Positions 51,045 to 59,687 of a stretch of 64,000 nucleotides of DNA are shown piece after piece. Source of the stretch: Paractinoplanes maris (lineage in GTDB: Bacteria; Actinomycetota; Actinomycetes; Mycobacteriales; Micromonosporaceae); assembly GCF_023544465.1 (NCBI RefSeq), contig NZ_JALPVL010000005.1, forward strand, positions 553,975 through 617,974, given 5' to 3'. The position numbers were made by a program, and so were the translations under genes. Positions within the stretch are counted from its first letter, which is position 1; each line of letters starts with the position of its first letter. The notes beneath the pieces were generated by a model that was given only the letters and a program-made list of their open reading frames with translations, ran no database searches and was not told the DNA's origin.

Positions 51045-51512
51045 TCAGACAGACGCGTAGGTCCAGGGAAGACTCCGGCCGTTGACCGTGGGGGTGATGA
51101 CGAACACGTCGTCGAGCTCCCTCGTGGTGGCTCCGTAACAGACCGAGAAGGACTTGGGTCCTACGGTCGACGCGGTGCAACTCCATTCACCGATGCGGCT
51201 GATGGACGTGTTCCAGAGGTCCACCGAGGCCTGGGCCCGAAAGGTGGTGGACGTGCGGTTCTGCACGATGATCGCCGCCTGCACGTTCTTGCGGTCGGAC
51301 GACCGGATGGCGCAGGCCTGAGCAATCACGTCGAGTTCGAGTGACGCGCTCTCGGCACATCCCCACTCACTGGTACTCGGCTTGATGGGACTTTTCTCGT
51401 ACGAGCGCCAGGTCCCGGACGCCGCCGCGGCGGGACTGACAGTGGCCAGGCACAGCCCCAGAGCCGCGACGCCGGTGGCCGCCGCCGAGACGGCCAGTCT
51501 TGTCTTCATCAT
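51045..51512 (-). CDS. Secreted protein of unknown function
   Basis: A 155-residue exported protein. A signal peptide (TRLAVSAAATGVAALGLCLATVSPAAA) is followed by a mature domain of about 125 residues with four cysteines (WGCAES, AQACAIR, WSCTAS, SVCYGA), probably two disulfides, and beta-rich sequence (AIIVQNRTSTTFRAQASVDLWN). No family recognised. It begins 15 nt after the ECF41 sigma gene and is probably co-transcribed with it. It may be a target or effector of that sigma factor (inference). The ATG one codon downstream is an alternative start. Confidence 0.75.
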   Translation of the reverse strand: MMKTRLAVSAAATGVAALGLCLATVSPAAAASGTWRSYEKSPIKPSTSEWGCAESASLELDVIAQACAIRSSDRKNVQAAIIVQNRTSTTFRAQASVDLWNTSISRIGEWSCTASTVGPKSFSVCYGATTRELDDVFVITPTVNGRSLPWTYASV

Positions 51513-51527
51513 GCCAACTCCTTCTGT

Positions 51528-52475
51528 CTATTCCGGAGCGTGAGCTGCCGGTCGGGGTGGGTGACGACGCACCCTCCTGAACTCATGGGACGCGGCCCAG
51601 GCATCGGCCACGGGACCGAGGTGCCGCAACTTGTCCGGGTTGGACACGACGCGGATCGTCTGGATGCGTCCATCGAGAATGCCGAGGTCGATGGTGTTGA
51701 GCACGTGACCGTCGCGGTTACGCCACATCGCGCCCGGCTGCCCGTTGACTCGCTGGGTCTGCACCACGACGCCCATCCGGGCCAGCGGCTCCGCGACCGC
51801 GGCGAGCAGCCGCGCGGCCTTGCCGGCGCCCACTATCGGCTTGGGGGTTCGTGGCGCCTTGCCGCCGCTGTCACTGACCACCTCCACGTCCACGGCGAGC
51901 AGCTCCCGCAGCGAGGCCACGTCACCGTCCCGGAAGGCATCGAAGAACCGCTCGGCCAGTTGTTCGCGCTCGCGCCGGTCGGCCTCGAACCGGGGCCGGC
52001 CCGCTTCCATGTGCCGCCGCGCCCGCACCGCGAGCTGCCGGCAGGCCGCCTCGGACCGGCCGACCGCCGAAGCAACCTCATCGAAGGGGAACGCGAACAC
52101 CTCCCGCAGGACGAAGACCGCGCGTTCGAGCGGACTGAGACGCTCCAGCAGCAACAGCGCTGCCGTGGAGAGCGAGTCGGCCAGTTCGGCGGAGCGTTCC
52201 GGGTCCTCGTACGGATCGTCCATGAGCGGCTCGGGCAGCCACGGGCCGACATACTCCTCCCGGCGCACCCGGGCCGAGCGCAGCAGGTTGATCGACGTCC
52301 GGGTGACCACGGTGGACAGGAACGCTTTGGCCGAGCTGACCTCGGACGGATAGGCCTGGTACCCGATCCAGGTCTCCTGGACTGCTTCCTCGGCCTCGCT
52401 GACACTTCCCAGGATCCGATAGGAGATCGCGAACAGAAGTGGTCGCAGCTCCTCGAACACCTCGACCTTGCTCAC
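51528..52475 (-). CDS. ECF41-family sigma factor with SnoaL-like C-terminal domain (SigJ-like)
   Basis: A 315-residue sigma factor. Region 2: ISYRILGSVSEAEEAVQETWIGYQ. The linker carries WLPEPLMDDPYEDPE. Region 4: LLERLSPLERAVFVLREVFAFPFDEVASAVGRSEAACRQLAVRARRHM (in part DEVASAVGRSEAACRQLAVRAR). The C-terminal NTF2/SnoaL-like domain (175-295) has ERFFDAFRDGDVASLRELLAVDVEVVSD and ends with NPDKL at residue 279. WLPEP and NPDKL are the two signatures of ECF41, in which the C-terminal domain, not a separate anti-sigma factor, tunes activity. Its promoter carries the ECF41 -35 motif (52556-52562). Confidence 0.95.
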   Translation of the reverse strand: MSKVEVFEELRPLLFAISYRILGSVSEAEEAVQETWIGYQAYPSEVSSAKAFLSTVVTRTSINLLRSARVRREEYVGPWLPEPLMDDPYEDPERSAELADSLSTAALLLLERLSPLERAVFVLREVFAFPFDEVASAVGRSEAACRQLAVRARRHMEAGRPRFEADRREREQLAERFFDAFRDGDVASLRELLAVDVEVVSDSGGKAPRTPKPIVGAGKAARLLAAVAEPLARMGVVVQTQRVNGQPGAMWRNRDGHVLNTIDLGILDGRIQTIRVVSNPDKLRHLGPVADAWAASHEFRRVRRHPPRPAAHAPE

Positions 52476-52555
52476 CCATGCACCTCTGCCATGGCGGTCC
52501 CCCTCCAGCCATCCCGGTCACCCTCCACCACCTGAGTCAAAACAGCCACCCGTGG

Positions 52556-52562
52556 TGTGACA
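52556..52562 (-). promoter_or_regulatory. TGTCACA -35 element of the ECF41 sigma gene
   Basis: Reading on the minus strand, TGTCACA lies 81 nt before the sigma start. This is the -35 reported for ECF41 autoregulated promoters (consensus TGTCACA-N16-CGTC). At the expected -10 distance the sequence is TGAC rather than CGTC, so only the -35 half matches exactly. Confidence 0.6.
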
Positions 52563-52635
52563 TGCGCAGCCGATCCCGTCGGGCGGGTCAGGCCGGCTTC
52601 GGCCTGAGCTCGATCGGTACGGTCCGGAACGAGCG

Positions 52636-52675
52636 CGCGCCGGCCCGGACCGTCGATCCGGTCCGGGCCGGCGCG
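52636..52675 (-). terminator. Strong hairpin terminator after the FAD oxidoreductase gene
   Basis: Perfect 17-bp stem (52636-52652 pairing with 52659-52675) with loop TCGATC, beginning 18 nt beyond the oxidoreductase stop. It separates that gene from the ECF41 sigma gene, so the sigma gene must have its own promoter. Confidence 0.88.
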
Positions 52676-52693
52676 AGGCTCAGGCCGCGGGTG

Positions 52694-54070
52694 TCAGGCG
52701 CCGATCGAGGGCAGCAACCGCTCGAGCCCGGTCCAGATGCGGGTCGAGTTGTGCGAGTGCCAGGCCGCGCCGGACCAGTAGGTGCTGTTGCGGCCCTGCA
52801 GGGCGTTGAGCCGGCGATAGAAGCCGCCGGCGATGTCGCGCGGGCCGACGTGCAGCTCGAACGGGGTGTGGCTCTTGTAGACCGCGAAGCCCTCGAACCG
52901 TACGGGATAGGTCCCGGCCGCGGCGACGCGCTCGATGCCGGCCCGGATCTCGCGGCGGACCACCGCGTCGGCCAGGGGGGCCGGGCTGCCGTACTTGACG
53001 TTGTAGAGGCCGGGCACGGCGGTCGGGGCGACCGAATAGAGACCGGGCAGCGGCGGCAACTGGTAGGGCGTCTCGGCGGCCACGTTGTCTAGGCCGACCC
53101 CCGCCGGGAGGCCGGAGAGGCGGACCACCGAGGTGTAGTAGGCGCCGCTGACGAACTTGCCGAACACCGCGCGCTCGGTGTTGTCGAGGTCGACCGCGCC
53201 CAGGTTGCGGACCAGCGGCGGGATCGTGATCAGCAGTTTCCGGGCCTCGATGACGCTGGGGCCGCCGGGGCCGGTGACCCACACCCGTACGCCGGACCGG
53301 GACCGCTCGATCCGGAGCGCCCGCGTGCTCAGCAGGGCGTCGTCACCCAGCCGGTCGGTCGCGCGCTCGTAGATCAGGCTGTTGTCCCGGGCCGCCGTGG
53401 TGAGGTAGCTGGCGTTCAGGATGTTGCGGGTCACGCCCAGGCCGAACGTGTTGATGGCGTAGAGCGCGGGCAGCCCGAGCACGTCGCCGATACCCTGCCC
53501 GTAGTTGAAGACGAAGGGCACGACCGAGCCGAAGTCGTGCTTGGCCACGTAGTCGGCGAACGGGGCGACCAGCTCGGCCGGCACCGGGTCGGGCAGGTCG
53601 ATGACGGTGTCGATCGGACCGAACCGGCTGATGTCCTGGAAGTAGGCGGGCAGGGCGACCGGCGGCGGCTGGTTGTAGTCGACCGTCCGGCCGGTGCGGA
53701 AGTCCACATAGGTCGTCGTGCCGCCGCCTCCGCCACCCTCGGCGATCCGGACGAGGTCGACGTCGAACTTGCCGAAGTAGTCGCGGACCAGTGGCTCGTC
53801 CTCGAAGACGACCACGCCGAAGTCGATCGTGCCGCCGGTGGCCGGGTCGTGGTAGGTCTCGGTGTGGCCGCCCAGCCGGTCGTTCGCCTCGACGACGACC
53901 ACGCTGCTCCCCAGCTCGCCCAGGCGCACCGCCGCGTACGTGCCGGCCGAGCCACCACCCAGGACGCACACATCACGCTTGATCACCCGGGGTTTGCTCG
54001 CACCGGACAGCAGGGGAGCGGCCGCCGCGGCACCCATTACGGAAAGCATCTGCTTACGTGTCAGGCCCAT
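52694..54070 (-). CDS. FAD-dependent amine-oxidase-like oxidoreductase
   Basis: A 458-residue exported flavoprotein. The N-terminus (MGLTRKQMLSVMGAAAAAPLLSG) is a signal or anchor without an obvious RR pair. The FAD-binding motif is VCVLGGGSAGTYAAVRLGELG followed by VVVEANDRLGGHTETY, the GG doublet of the amine-oxidase superfamily. The C-terminal segment (GGFYRRLNALQGRNSTYWSGAAWHSHNSTRIWTGLERLL) covers the second FAD contact. Substrate unknown. The start at ATG 54070 is preferred to TTG 54082. It lies between the LuxR-AAA gene upstream and the terminator at 52636-52675. Confidence 0.85.
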   Translation of the reverse strand: MGLTRKQMLSVMGAAAAAPLLSGASKPRVIKRDVCVLGGGSAGTYAAVRLGELGSSVVVVEANDRLGGHTETYHDPATGGTIDFGVVVFEDEPLVRDYFGKFDVDLVRIAEGGGGGGTTTYVDFRTGRTVDYNQPPPVALPAYFQDISRFGPIDTVIDLPDPVPAELVAPFADYVAKHDFGSVVPFVFNYGQGIGDVLGLPALYAINTFGLGVTRNILNASYLTTAARDNSLIYERATDRLGDDALLSTRALRIERSRSGVRVWVTGPGGPSVIEARKLLITIPPLVRNLGAVDLDNTERAVFGKFVSGAYYTSVVRLSGLPAGVGLDNVAAETPYQLPPLPGLYSVAPTAVPGLYNVKYGSPAPLADAVVRREIRAGIERVAAAGTYPVRFEGFAVYKSHTPFELHVGPRDIAGGFYRRLNALQGRNSTYWSGAAWHSHNSTRIWTGLERLLPSIGA

Positions 54071-54115
54071 GAGTGCGAACAATATTCGCTTTGATCGATT
54101 CGCGGGGGGCGGATC

Positions 54116-56821
54116 TCAGGACCGGGTGATCAGGGCGCCGACCTCGGTGCGGGACACGACGCCGAGCTTGCGCAGGATGTTGGAGACGTGGACGGCGGCC
54201 GTCCGGGGCGAGATGTAGAGACGCCGGGCCAGCTCGGAGTTGGTCAGGCCGTCACTGATCAGCACTGCCACCTCACGTTCACGGGGGGTCAGCGCGGCCG
54301 GGCCGGTGACCGCGTCGGCGGCGTCGTCCGGGGCCATGCCGAGCCGGGTGCGGACGGCGTCGAGCTGGGCCGCCCGCCAGCCACGCCACCGGGACAGCAG
54401 GGCGGCCGCCGCTTCCGTCTGGGCGGCGGCCTCGGCCCGCCGGTCGGCCGACAGCAGGCAGCGCGCGGCTCCGACGCGTACGGTGCCCCGGGTCGCCGGA
54501 CCGAGTGCCTGGTCCTCGGCGATGGACAAATAGCCGGCCAGGGCCTCGGTGTGCTCGCCGCGCGCCTCGGCCAGCTGGGCCCGGACCAGCGTGCGGTAGG
54601 CGTCCCAGACCTCGGCGTCGAGCAGCGCGGCGGCCATCGGCTCGAGCTGCGCGGCCGGCAGCCCGAGCTCGAGGGCGGCCGAGACGAGATCGTGGGCCTG
54701 CTCGCCGCTGCGCCAGCTCTGCGCGCCCAGGGCGGTCAGCACCTGGCCCAGCACCGCCTCGGCGCGCGGCAGGTCGCGGCGGCGGCAGGCGAGGTGGAAC
54801 GTCAGCCCGGGAATCATCAGCGGCGGGTTGCCGGGCAGCCGGGCCAGGTCGGCGATGAGCTGCTCGACCCGGTCGAGCTCGCCCGCCTCCAGGTAGAGCC
54901 CGGCCAGGAAGACCCCGTGGAAGTCGGCCCAGCGTCCCCGGCGCCGGTAACCGCTGTCCCGCTCGCGGCCCTCCTCGAGCGCCGCGATGGCCGCGTCCAG
55001 GTCACCGGCCCGCAACGCCAGCCGGGCCCGGCCCTGGAAGTAGGCGGCCACCGCCAGCGACTCGAAGCCGGCCCGCTCGGCGTCGATCCGCATCCGCTCC
55101 AGGGCTTCGGCGTGCTCGGCCGGCGAGGTCGGCGGCACCTCCTGCACCAGCGTGTTCAGAGCCCGGGCGGCCAGCACCCACTCCCCCGCCTTCTCGGCCT
55201 CGTCGACCAGGGTGGACAGGATCTTCTGCCCCTCGGCCGACGTCTGCGCCCGCTCGCAGAGCGCCGAGCCCTTCTCCAGCAGCGCGGTCAGGCGGATGAC
55301 GGGCAGGTCGAACTCGCCGGCCAGGGCGAGCGCGCGGTCGGACCAGAGCACCGCCGCCTCGAGATCGTCACGCAGGTAGGCCGACTGGGCGATCGCGGTC
55401 ATCGCCCGGGCCTGACCGGCGCCGGGTGGCAGCTCGGCGATCAGGATCTCGATGTCCTGCGTCAGCTCGCGCATGGCGTCGAACTCGCGCGACTCCCAGG
55501 CCAGCCGGACCAGCAGGTAGAGCGACTCGGCGCGGTCGGTCGCGGCGACGGCGAGCCGGTGCCAGCGGCGGCTGTAGCGCTGGGCGTCGTCGAGCAGGCC
55601 GGCCAGCCAGGCCGCCCGGGCCGCGGCGCCGAGCAGCTCGACGTCGTCGGACGCCTCCTCCAGACCCATCTCGGCCAGCTGCAGAGCCTGATAAGCGGAG
55701 CCGATCGACAGATACAGCGCGGCGCCACCGCGGGCCGCGGCGACCAGGTCGTCGTACCGGCCGGCTCCGCGGGCGTGGTGCGCCACCATGGCCGGGTCGG
55801 AGGCGCCGCTGCCGAGGAGCACGTCCAGCGCCACCTCGTGCAGCCGCCGGCGCTGGCGGCCGAGCATCTGACCGGCGATGGCCTCGCGCACCAGTGCGTG
55901 CCGGAAGGCGAACTCGTCGTCCCCCGACTCGACCAGCACGCCCCGGGTGACCAGGTCGCGCAGCACCGCGATGAGCTCGTCCTCGTCCGCCCCGGCCACG
56001 TCGGCCAGCAGGTCGAACGGGATGCGGTGGCCGAGCACGGAGGCCGCCTCGACGATGCGGTGGCTGACCGGCTCGAGGTCGTCGACCTGGCGGCGCAGCA
56101 CGTCGGCCAGGCTCCACGGCAGCGGCTGGTCGACCAGGGCCTCGAGGTCGGGCCCGGGCCGGGCGCGCAGCAGCTCCTCGAGGAAGAACGGGTTGCCGCC
56201 GGTGCGGTGGTGCAGGGCGGTCGCGGCGCGCAGCGGCGCCGGGGCGCCGGTGGCCGCGGCCAGGAAGGCGGCGGTCTGCGACGGGGTGAGGCGGTCCAGG
56301 CGTACGTGGGTCACGGCGTGCCGCCGGTCGAGCCGGGCCAGCAGACCCGCCGCGGGCTGGCGGTGGGTCACCTCGTCCGGCCGGTAGGTGCCGATGAGCA
56401 GCCGCGGGCCGCGCTGCTCGGCGATCCGCTCGAACAGCGCCGCACTCTCCGAGTCGGCCCAGTGCAGGTCCTCGAAGACCAGGATCGCCGGTGAGTCGCC
56501 GATCAGGTCGGCCAGCACGGCCAGACCGGCGTGCAGGCGCTCGACCGGGCTGCGGGTCGGATCGGCCAGGGCGGCGAGCTGCTCGTCGTCGACCCCGGGG
56601 CGGCCGTCGATGGCGTCCAGCAACACCTCGTACGGCCGGGAGAGCGAACCCGGCTCGGCCTGGCCGACCAGCACGGTGGTCTGCGCCGGCACGGTGGCCA
56701 GCAGCTCCTGCACCAGGCGGGTCTTGCCGATGCCGGGCTCCCCCGCGATGATCGCGACGGCCGGCTCACGCGCCGAGGCGAGCCGCGCCAGCCGGCGCAG
56801 CTCGCTCTCCCGTCCGATCAT
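54116..56821 (-). CDS. LuxR-family AAA regulator (LAL type)
   Basis: A 901-residue regulator. N-terminal NTPase: IGRESELRRLARL, Walker A GEPGIGKTRLVQELL and Walker B ILVFEDLHWADSES. The middle (about 350-820) is helical TPR-like repeat sequence. The C-terminal LuxR helix-turn-helix is LTPREREVAVLISDGLTNSE, continuing RRLYISPRTAAVHVSNILRKLG. LAL proteins activate operons on ligand and ATP binding. ATG 56821 is chosen because it overlaps the stop of the small ORF (TGATG) and gives the typical IGRE beginning; GTG 56854 is the longer alternative. The oxidoreductase gene downstream may be a target. Confidence 0.92.
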   Translation of the reverse strand: MIGRESELRRLARLASAREPAVAIIAGEPGIGKTRLVQELLATVPAQTTVLVGQAEPGSLSRPYEVLLDAIDGRPGVDDEQLAALADPTRSPVERLHAGLAVLADLIGDSPAILVFEDLHWADSESAALFERIAEQRGPRLLIGTYRPDEVTHRQPAAGLLARLDRRHAVTHVRLDRLTPSQTAAFLAAATGAPAPLRAATALHHRTGGNPFFLEELLRARPGPDLEALVDQPLPWSLADVLRRQVDDLEPVSHRIVEAASVLGHRIPFDLLADVAGADEDELIAVLRDLVTRGVLVESGDDEFAFRHALVREAIAGQMLGRQRRRLHEVALDVLLGSGASDPAMVAHHARGAGRYDDLVAAARGGAALYLSIGSAYQALQLAEMGLEEASDDVELLGAAARAAWLAGLLDDAQRYSRRWHRLAVAATDRAESLYLLVRLAWESREFDAMRELTQDIEILIAELPPGAGQARAMTAIAQSAYLRDDLEAAVLWSDRALALAGEFDLPVIRLTALLEKGSALCERAQTSAEGQKILSTLVDEAEKAGEWVLAARALNTLVQEVPPTSPAEHAEALERMRIDAERAGFESLAVAAYFQGRARLALRAGDLDAAIAALEEGRERDSGYRRRGRWADFHGVFLAGLYLEAGELDRVEQLIADLARLPGNPPLMIPGLTFHLACRRRDLPRAEAVLGQVLTALGAQSWRSGEQAHDLVSAALELGLPAAQLEPMAAALLDAEVWDAYRTLVRAQLAEARGEHTEALAGYLSIAEDQALGPATRGTVRVGAARCLLSADRRAEAAAQTEAAAALLSRWRGWRAAQLDAVRTRLGMAPDDAADAVTGPAALTPREREVAVLISDGLTNSELARRLYISPRTAAVHVSNILRKLGVVSRTEVGALITRS

Positions 56822-57012
56822 CACCGGGCCGGCACCGCCGCGGAGGGTTCGCACGAGGCCAGGCTACCGGTGGGCTCCTTCACCGGGCGCGCTCGACGGG
56901 TCCTGCGGGCGAGGCGGGCCGCCGACAGCAGGCGGGACCGGTCGGCCTCGGCGATCATCTCGCGGTGCCGGTCGTTGACCAGGTTCAGCATGAGCTCCGG
57001 GTGCATCAACAT
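56821..57012 (-). CDS. Small conserved-type basic protein preceding the LAL regulator
   Basis: A 63-residue protein, MLMHPELMLNLVNDRHREMI then AEADRSRLLSAARLARRTRR. This His/Glu-then-Arg-rich pattern occurs in many short actinobacterial proteins of unknown function. AAGGAG lies 7 nt before the ATG, and the stop overlaps the LAL start by 1 nt, both signs of a real translated gene. Helical throughout; possible nucleic-acid or membrane-surface binding from its charge. Translation of it may set the level of the LAL protein (inference). Confidence 0.65.
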   Translation of the reverse strand: MLMHPELMLNLVNDRHREMIAEADRSRLLSAARLARRTRRARPVKEPTGSLASCEPSAAVPAR

Positions 57013-57120
57013 GACTTGCTCCTTCGTCCGCCGGTGATAAGTCGATCCTGGTCCGGCGCAAGGGCTGTCACATCGGAAGGGGTTACGTATCTTCGCTGGT
57101 CACCGGCCGTCTACGCATAC

Positions 57121-58263
57121 CTACGGAGCCACCGCGGGCACGATGGTGCCGGTAAGCAGGCTCTCCGGCCCGGGCCCGGCGTCCGGGTTGTTGGTGAGCA
57201 CGACGACCAGGTCCAGAGCCGGTACGACGTAGATGTATTGACCCCCGTAGCCGACGGCCGAGAACGCCCGGGCGCCGTCGATGGTTTCGAACCACCAGTG
57301 CAGGCCGTAACCGCTCTCCACGTCCGGTGGCAGCCCGGTCCGCGACGTCGACGCGGTCACCCAGTCGGCCGGGACGATCTGCCGGTCGTCCCACCGGCCG
57401 CCGTGGAGATAGAGGTAACCGATCTTCGCCAGCTCGCGGGAGGGCAGCCGCAGGAAGGCCGCGCCGTAGTGCACGCCCTGCGGGTCGACCGGCCAGGCCA
57501 CGGCGGAGCGGTCGTAGGCAGCGAGCGTGGCGCCGTCCACCTGGCCGCCGAACACCGGCTCGTACGCCTTGCTGGTGTCGATACCCAAGGGCTCGAACAG
57601 TTTGGCGCGCGCATAGTCGAGCGTGGACCCACCGGTCGTGGTGGCCACGATGGCCGACAGCAGGTGCGAGGAGGCGCTGCTGTACGAGAACCTGGTGCCC
57701 GGCTCGACGATCAGGCGGCGGCTCAGGATCTGCCGCACCCAGTTCGGGCTCGTCAGCATGTCGTCCTCGCCGGCCGGGTCGCCGGCCAGCCCCGAGGTCA
57801 TGGTGAGCAGGTGCCGCACGGTGACGCCGGCCAGCGGTGACTCGGGAGCCGCCAGCAGCTCGCCGACCGTCTGATCCAGACTCTTGATTTTCCCCTCGGC
57901 CAGCGCGATGCCCACCAGCGTGCCGACGACGCTTTTGGTGACCGACCGGACGTCGTGCCCCGAGCCGACGCTCAGACCGTGCCAGTAGCGCTCGTGCACG
58001 ACATAGCCGTGCCGCACCACGACGACGCTGCGCACCTCGGTGAAGGTGTCGGCCACCTGCTTGTCCAGCTGGGCCATGGCCGCCGGGTCGACGCCCTGGG
58101 TCTGCGGCTCGGCCTCGGACCAGTCCGTCGTGGGCCAACCGGCCCCGGGCACGCCCGGTGACGACGGCGCGGCCGGCGCCGACGGCGCGGGCGGCGCCGG
58201 CGACGAGCTGGAACACGCGGCGGTCATCGCACCGGTCAGCACGATCGCGGCGAACAGCTTCAT
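57121..58263 (-). CDS. Lipoprotein serine hydrolase of the beta-lactamase fold
   Basis: A 380-residue protein. The lipobox GAMTAAC sets the lipidated Cys17, followed by a Pro/Ala/Ser-rich linker (to about 45). The hydrolase domain has SxxK as Ser107-Val-Thr-Lys110 (RSVTKSVVG) and YxS as Tyr194-Ser-Ser196. The C-terminus has GYGLHWWFETIDG and AVGYGGQYIYVVPALDLVVVLTNN, resembling 6-aminohexanoate hydrolase/EstB-like members more than DD-peptidases. Third serine hydrolase of this fold in the window. No operon partner: separate from the LAL group and 78 nt before the ROK gene end. Confidence 0.9.
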   Translation of the reverse strand: MKLFAAIVLTGAMTAACSSSSPAPPAPSAPAAPSSPGVPGAGWPTTDWSEAEPQTQGVDPAAMAQLDKQVADTFTEVRSVVVVRHGYVVHERYWHGLSVGSGHDVRSVTKSVVGTLVGIALAEGKIKSLDQTVGELLAAPESPLAGVTVRHLLTMTSGLAGDPAGEDDMLTSPNWVRQILSRRLIVEPGTRFSYSSASSHLLSAIVATTTGGSTLDYARAKLFEPLGIDTSKAYEPVFGGQVDGATLAAYDRSAVAWPVDPQGVHYGAAFLRLPSRELAKIGYLYLHGGRWDDRQIVPADWVTASTSRTGLPPDVESGYGLHWWFETIDGARAFSAVGYGGQYIYVVPALDLVVVLTNNPDAGPGPESLLTGTIVPAVAP

Positions 58264-58341
58264 GGCGGCACGCTACGCCGCCCGGCGTGCTGAGCCCACG
58301 GACCTGCGTCACCTGCCAATTACGGCGGTGCGGCCCGCGGG

Positions 58342-59529
58342 TCAGAGGTCGGCGAAGGGGGACTTGCCGGTGGTGAGGCGGGCGTCGAGGGCGGCCGGGG
58401 CGAGGACGTGGTCGCGGACCAGATGGCCGGCGCCCGCGATGCCGGCGCGGGACTTGAAGCGGGTCGGCACGATCTGCAGGCGGCGGGTGGCCAGCGGCAG
58501 GGAACGCTGATAGACCACCTGGCGGATGCCCGCCATCAGGTCGTCGCCGGTGGTGCCGAGCAGGCCACCGAGCACGATCACGTCGGGGTTGAGCAGGCTC
58601 GTCGCGTAGGCCACGGACTCGCCCATGATCCGGCCGGCGTTGCGCAGCGCGGCCACCGCGGCCGAGTCGCCGCGGCGCAGACGCTCGGCGACGTCGCGGG
58701 CGTCGTGCCCCTCGCCGAGGTCGCGGGCCAGTGCCCAGCCGCCGGCCAGCGACTCGAGGCAGCCCACGTTGCCGCAGCGGCAGGGCGGATCGCCGAAGCC
58801 GGCCACGTGGGCGTGGCCGATGTCGCCGGCCGCGCCCTGGGCGCCCCGGTTGACCGCTCCGTCGATCACCATGCCGCTGCCCACGCCGGTGCCCGCCTTG
58901 AGGAAGAACAGGTGACGCGCGGACGGCCAGAAACGCCGGTGCTCGGCCAGCGTCAACAGGTTGACGTCGTTGTCGATGAGCACCGGCACCGGCCAGCTGC
59001 GCCGCAGGTGGCGGCGGATGTCGTAGTTCTCCCAGCCGGACATGACCGACCAGCCCATCACCCGGCCGGCCTCGTAGTCGACCGGCGCGGGCAGTCCGAG
59101 CCCGAACCCGGCCACCGCCGTCTGCTCCAGGCCCTGCTGCGTGATCAGCTCGCGGACCAGCGCGGTGATCCGGTCGAGCAGCACCTCGGGCCCGTCGCCG
59201 AGGGTCAGCCGCTCGACCCGGTCGCCGATGATCGCCATGGTCAGGTCGAGGATCGCCATCCGGGTGCGGTCCTCCCCGACGTCGACCGAGATGATCACGC
59301 CGGCCCGCGGGTTGAGCTCGAGCACCCGGGACGGGCGCCCCCGCGAGGGCAGGCTCTCGGGGCTCTCGCGGATCAGCTGGGCGTCGAACAGCGTGTCCAG
59401 ACGCTGCCCCACGGTCGACCGGGCCAGACCGGTGACCTGGGCGATCGCGGTGCGGGTGCGGGCCGTGCCGGCGGTGATCAGGCCCAGGATCCGGCCTGGC
59501 CCGTCATCGGCCGTGAGAACGGTGGTCAT
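58342..59529 (-). CDS. ROK-family transcriptional repressor
   Basis: A 395-residue regulator. The N-terminal winged helix (ITAGTARTRTAIAQVTGLARSTVGQRLDTLFDAQLI, in part TGLARSTVGQRL) precedes a sugar-kinase-like ROK domain: VDVGEDRTRMAIL, AGFGLGLPAPVD, GTGVGSGMVIDG, and the zinc/Cys motif GHAHVAGFGDPPCRCGNVGCLES, with GHxxV and CxCGxxGCLE as expected. ATG 59529 follows GGGGAG. It is divergent from the frc operon with TGGTTGAC half-sites between, so it probably represses that operon until sugar is bound. Confidence 0.93.
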   Translation of the reverse strand: MTTVLTADDGPGRILGLITAGTARTRTAIAQVTGLARSTVGQRLDTLFDAQLIRESPESLPSRGRPSRVLELNPRAGVIISVDVGEDRTRMAILDLTMAIIGDRVERLTLGDGPEVLLDRITALVRELITQQGLEQTAVAGFGLGLPAPVDYEAGRVMGWSVMSGWENYDIRRHLRRSWPVPVLIDNDVNLLTLAEHRRFWPSARHLFFLKAGTGVGSGMVIDGAVNRGAQGAAGDIGHAHVAGFGDPPCRCGNVGCLESLAGGWALARDLGEGHDARDVAERLRRGDSAAVAALRNAGRIMGESVAYATSLLNPDVIVLGGLLGTTGDDLMAGIRQVVYQRSLPLATRRLQIVPTRFKSRAGIAGAGHLVRDHVLAPAALDARLTTGKSPFADL

Positions 59530-59557
59530 GAATCTCCCCGTGGCGTGATGGGCCACA

Positions 59558-59613
59558 GTCAACCACAGCACTTTTGTCGGTCACAAGACATAACTTCGAC
59601 TTTGATGGTTGAC
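59558..59613. promoter_or_regulatory. Inverted TGGTTGAC half-sites, probable ROK operator
   Basis: GTCAACCA (59558-59565) and TGGTTGAC (59606-59613) are perfect inverted 8-mers 40 nt apart in the ROK/frcB spacer. One lies near each gene start and the right one overlaps the frcB -35. This is a plausible two-site operator for the ROK repressor. Confidence 0.5.
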
Positions 59614-59637
59614 AGTCGACGTAACCACCAACACGAT
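59609..59637 (+). promoter_or_regulatory. Candidate promoter of the frc operon
   Basis: Perfect -35 TTGACA (59609-59614), 17-nt spacer, and CACGAT (59632-59637) as a weak -10. Overlap of the -35 with the operator half-site fits repression by the ROK protein. The leader before frcB would be about 45 nt. Confidence 0.5.
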
Positions 59638-59687
59638 GAGCCGTAACATCGCCGACTTAATTCGGCAGCAGACATACAGGAGGACTC

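Noticed and set aside
56822..56854. GTG 56854 as the start of the LuxR-AAA gene
   Set aside because: It would overlap the small ORF by 34 nt. ATG 56821 overlaps the small ORF stop by one base and gives the standard IGRE start, so it is more likely.
59541..59563. Minus-strand TTGACT as a -35 for the ROK gene
   Set aside because: No -10 exists at 16-18 nt (the sequence there is CGGGGA, the ribosome site). The element is better read as an operator half-site matching the one on the other side.
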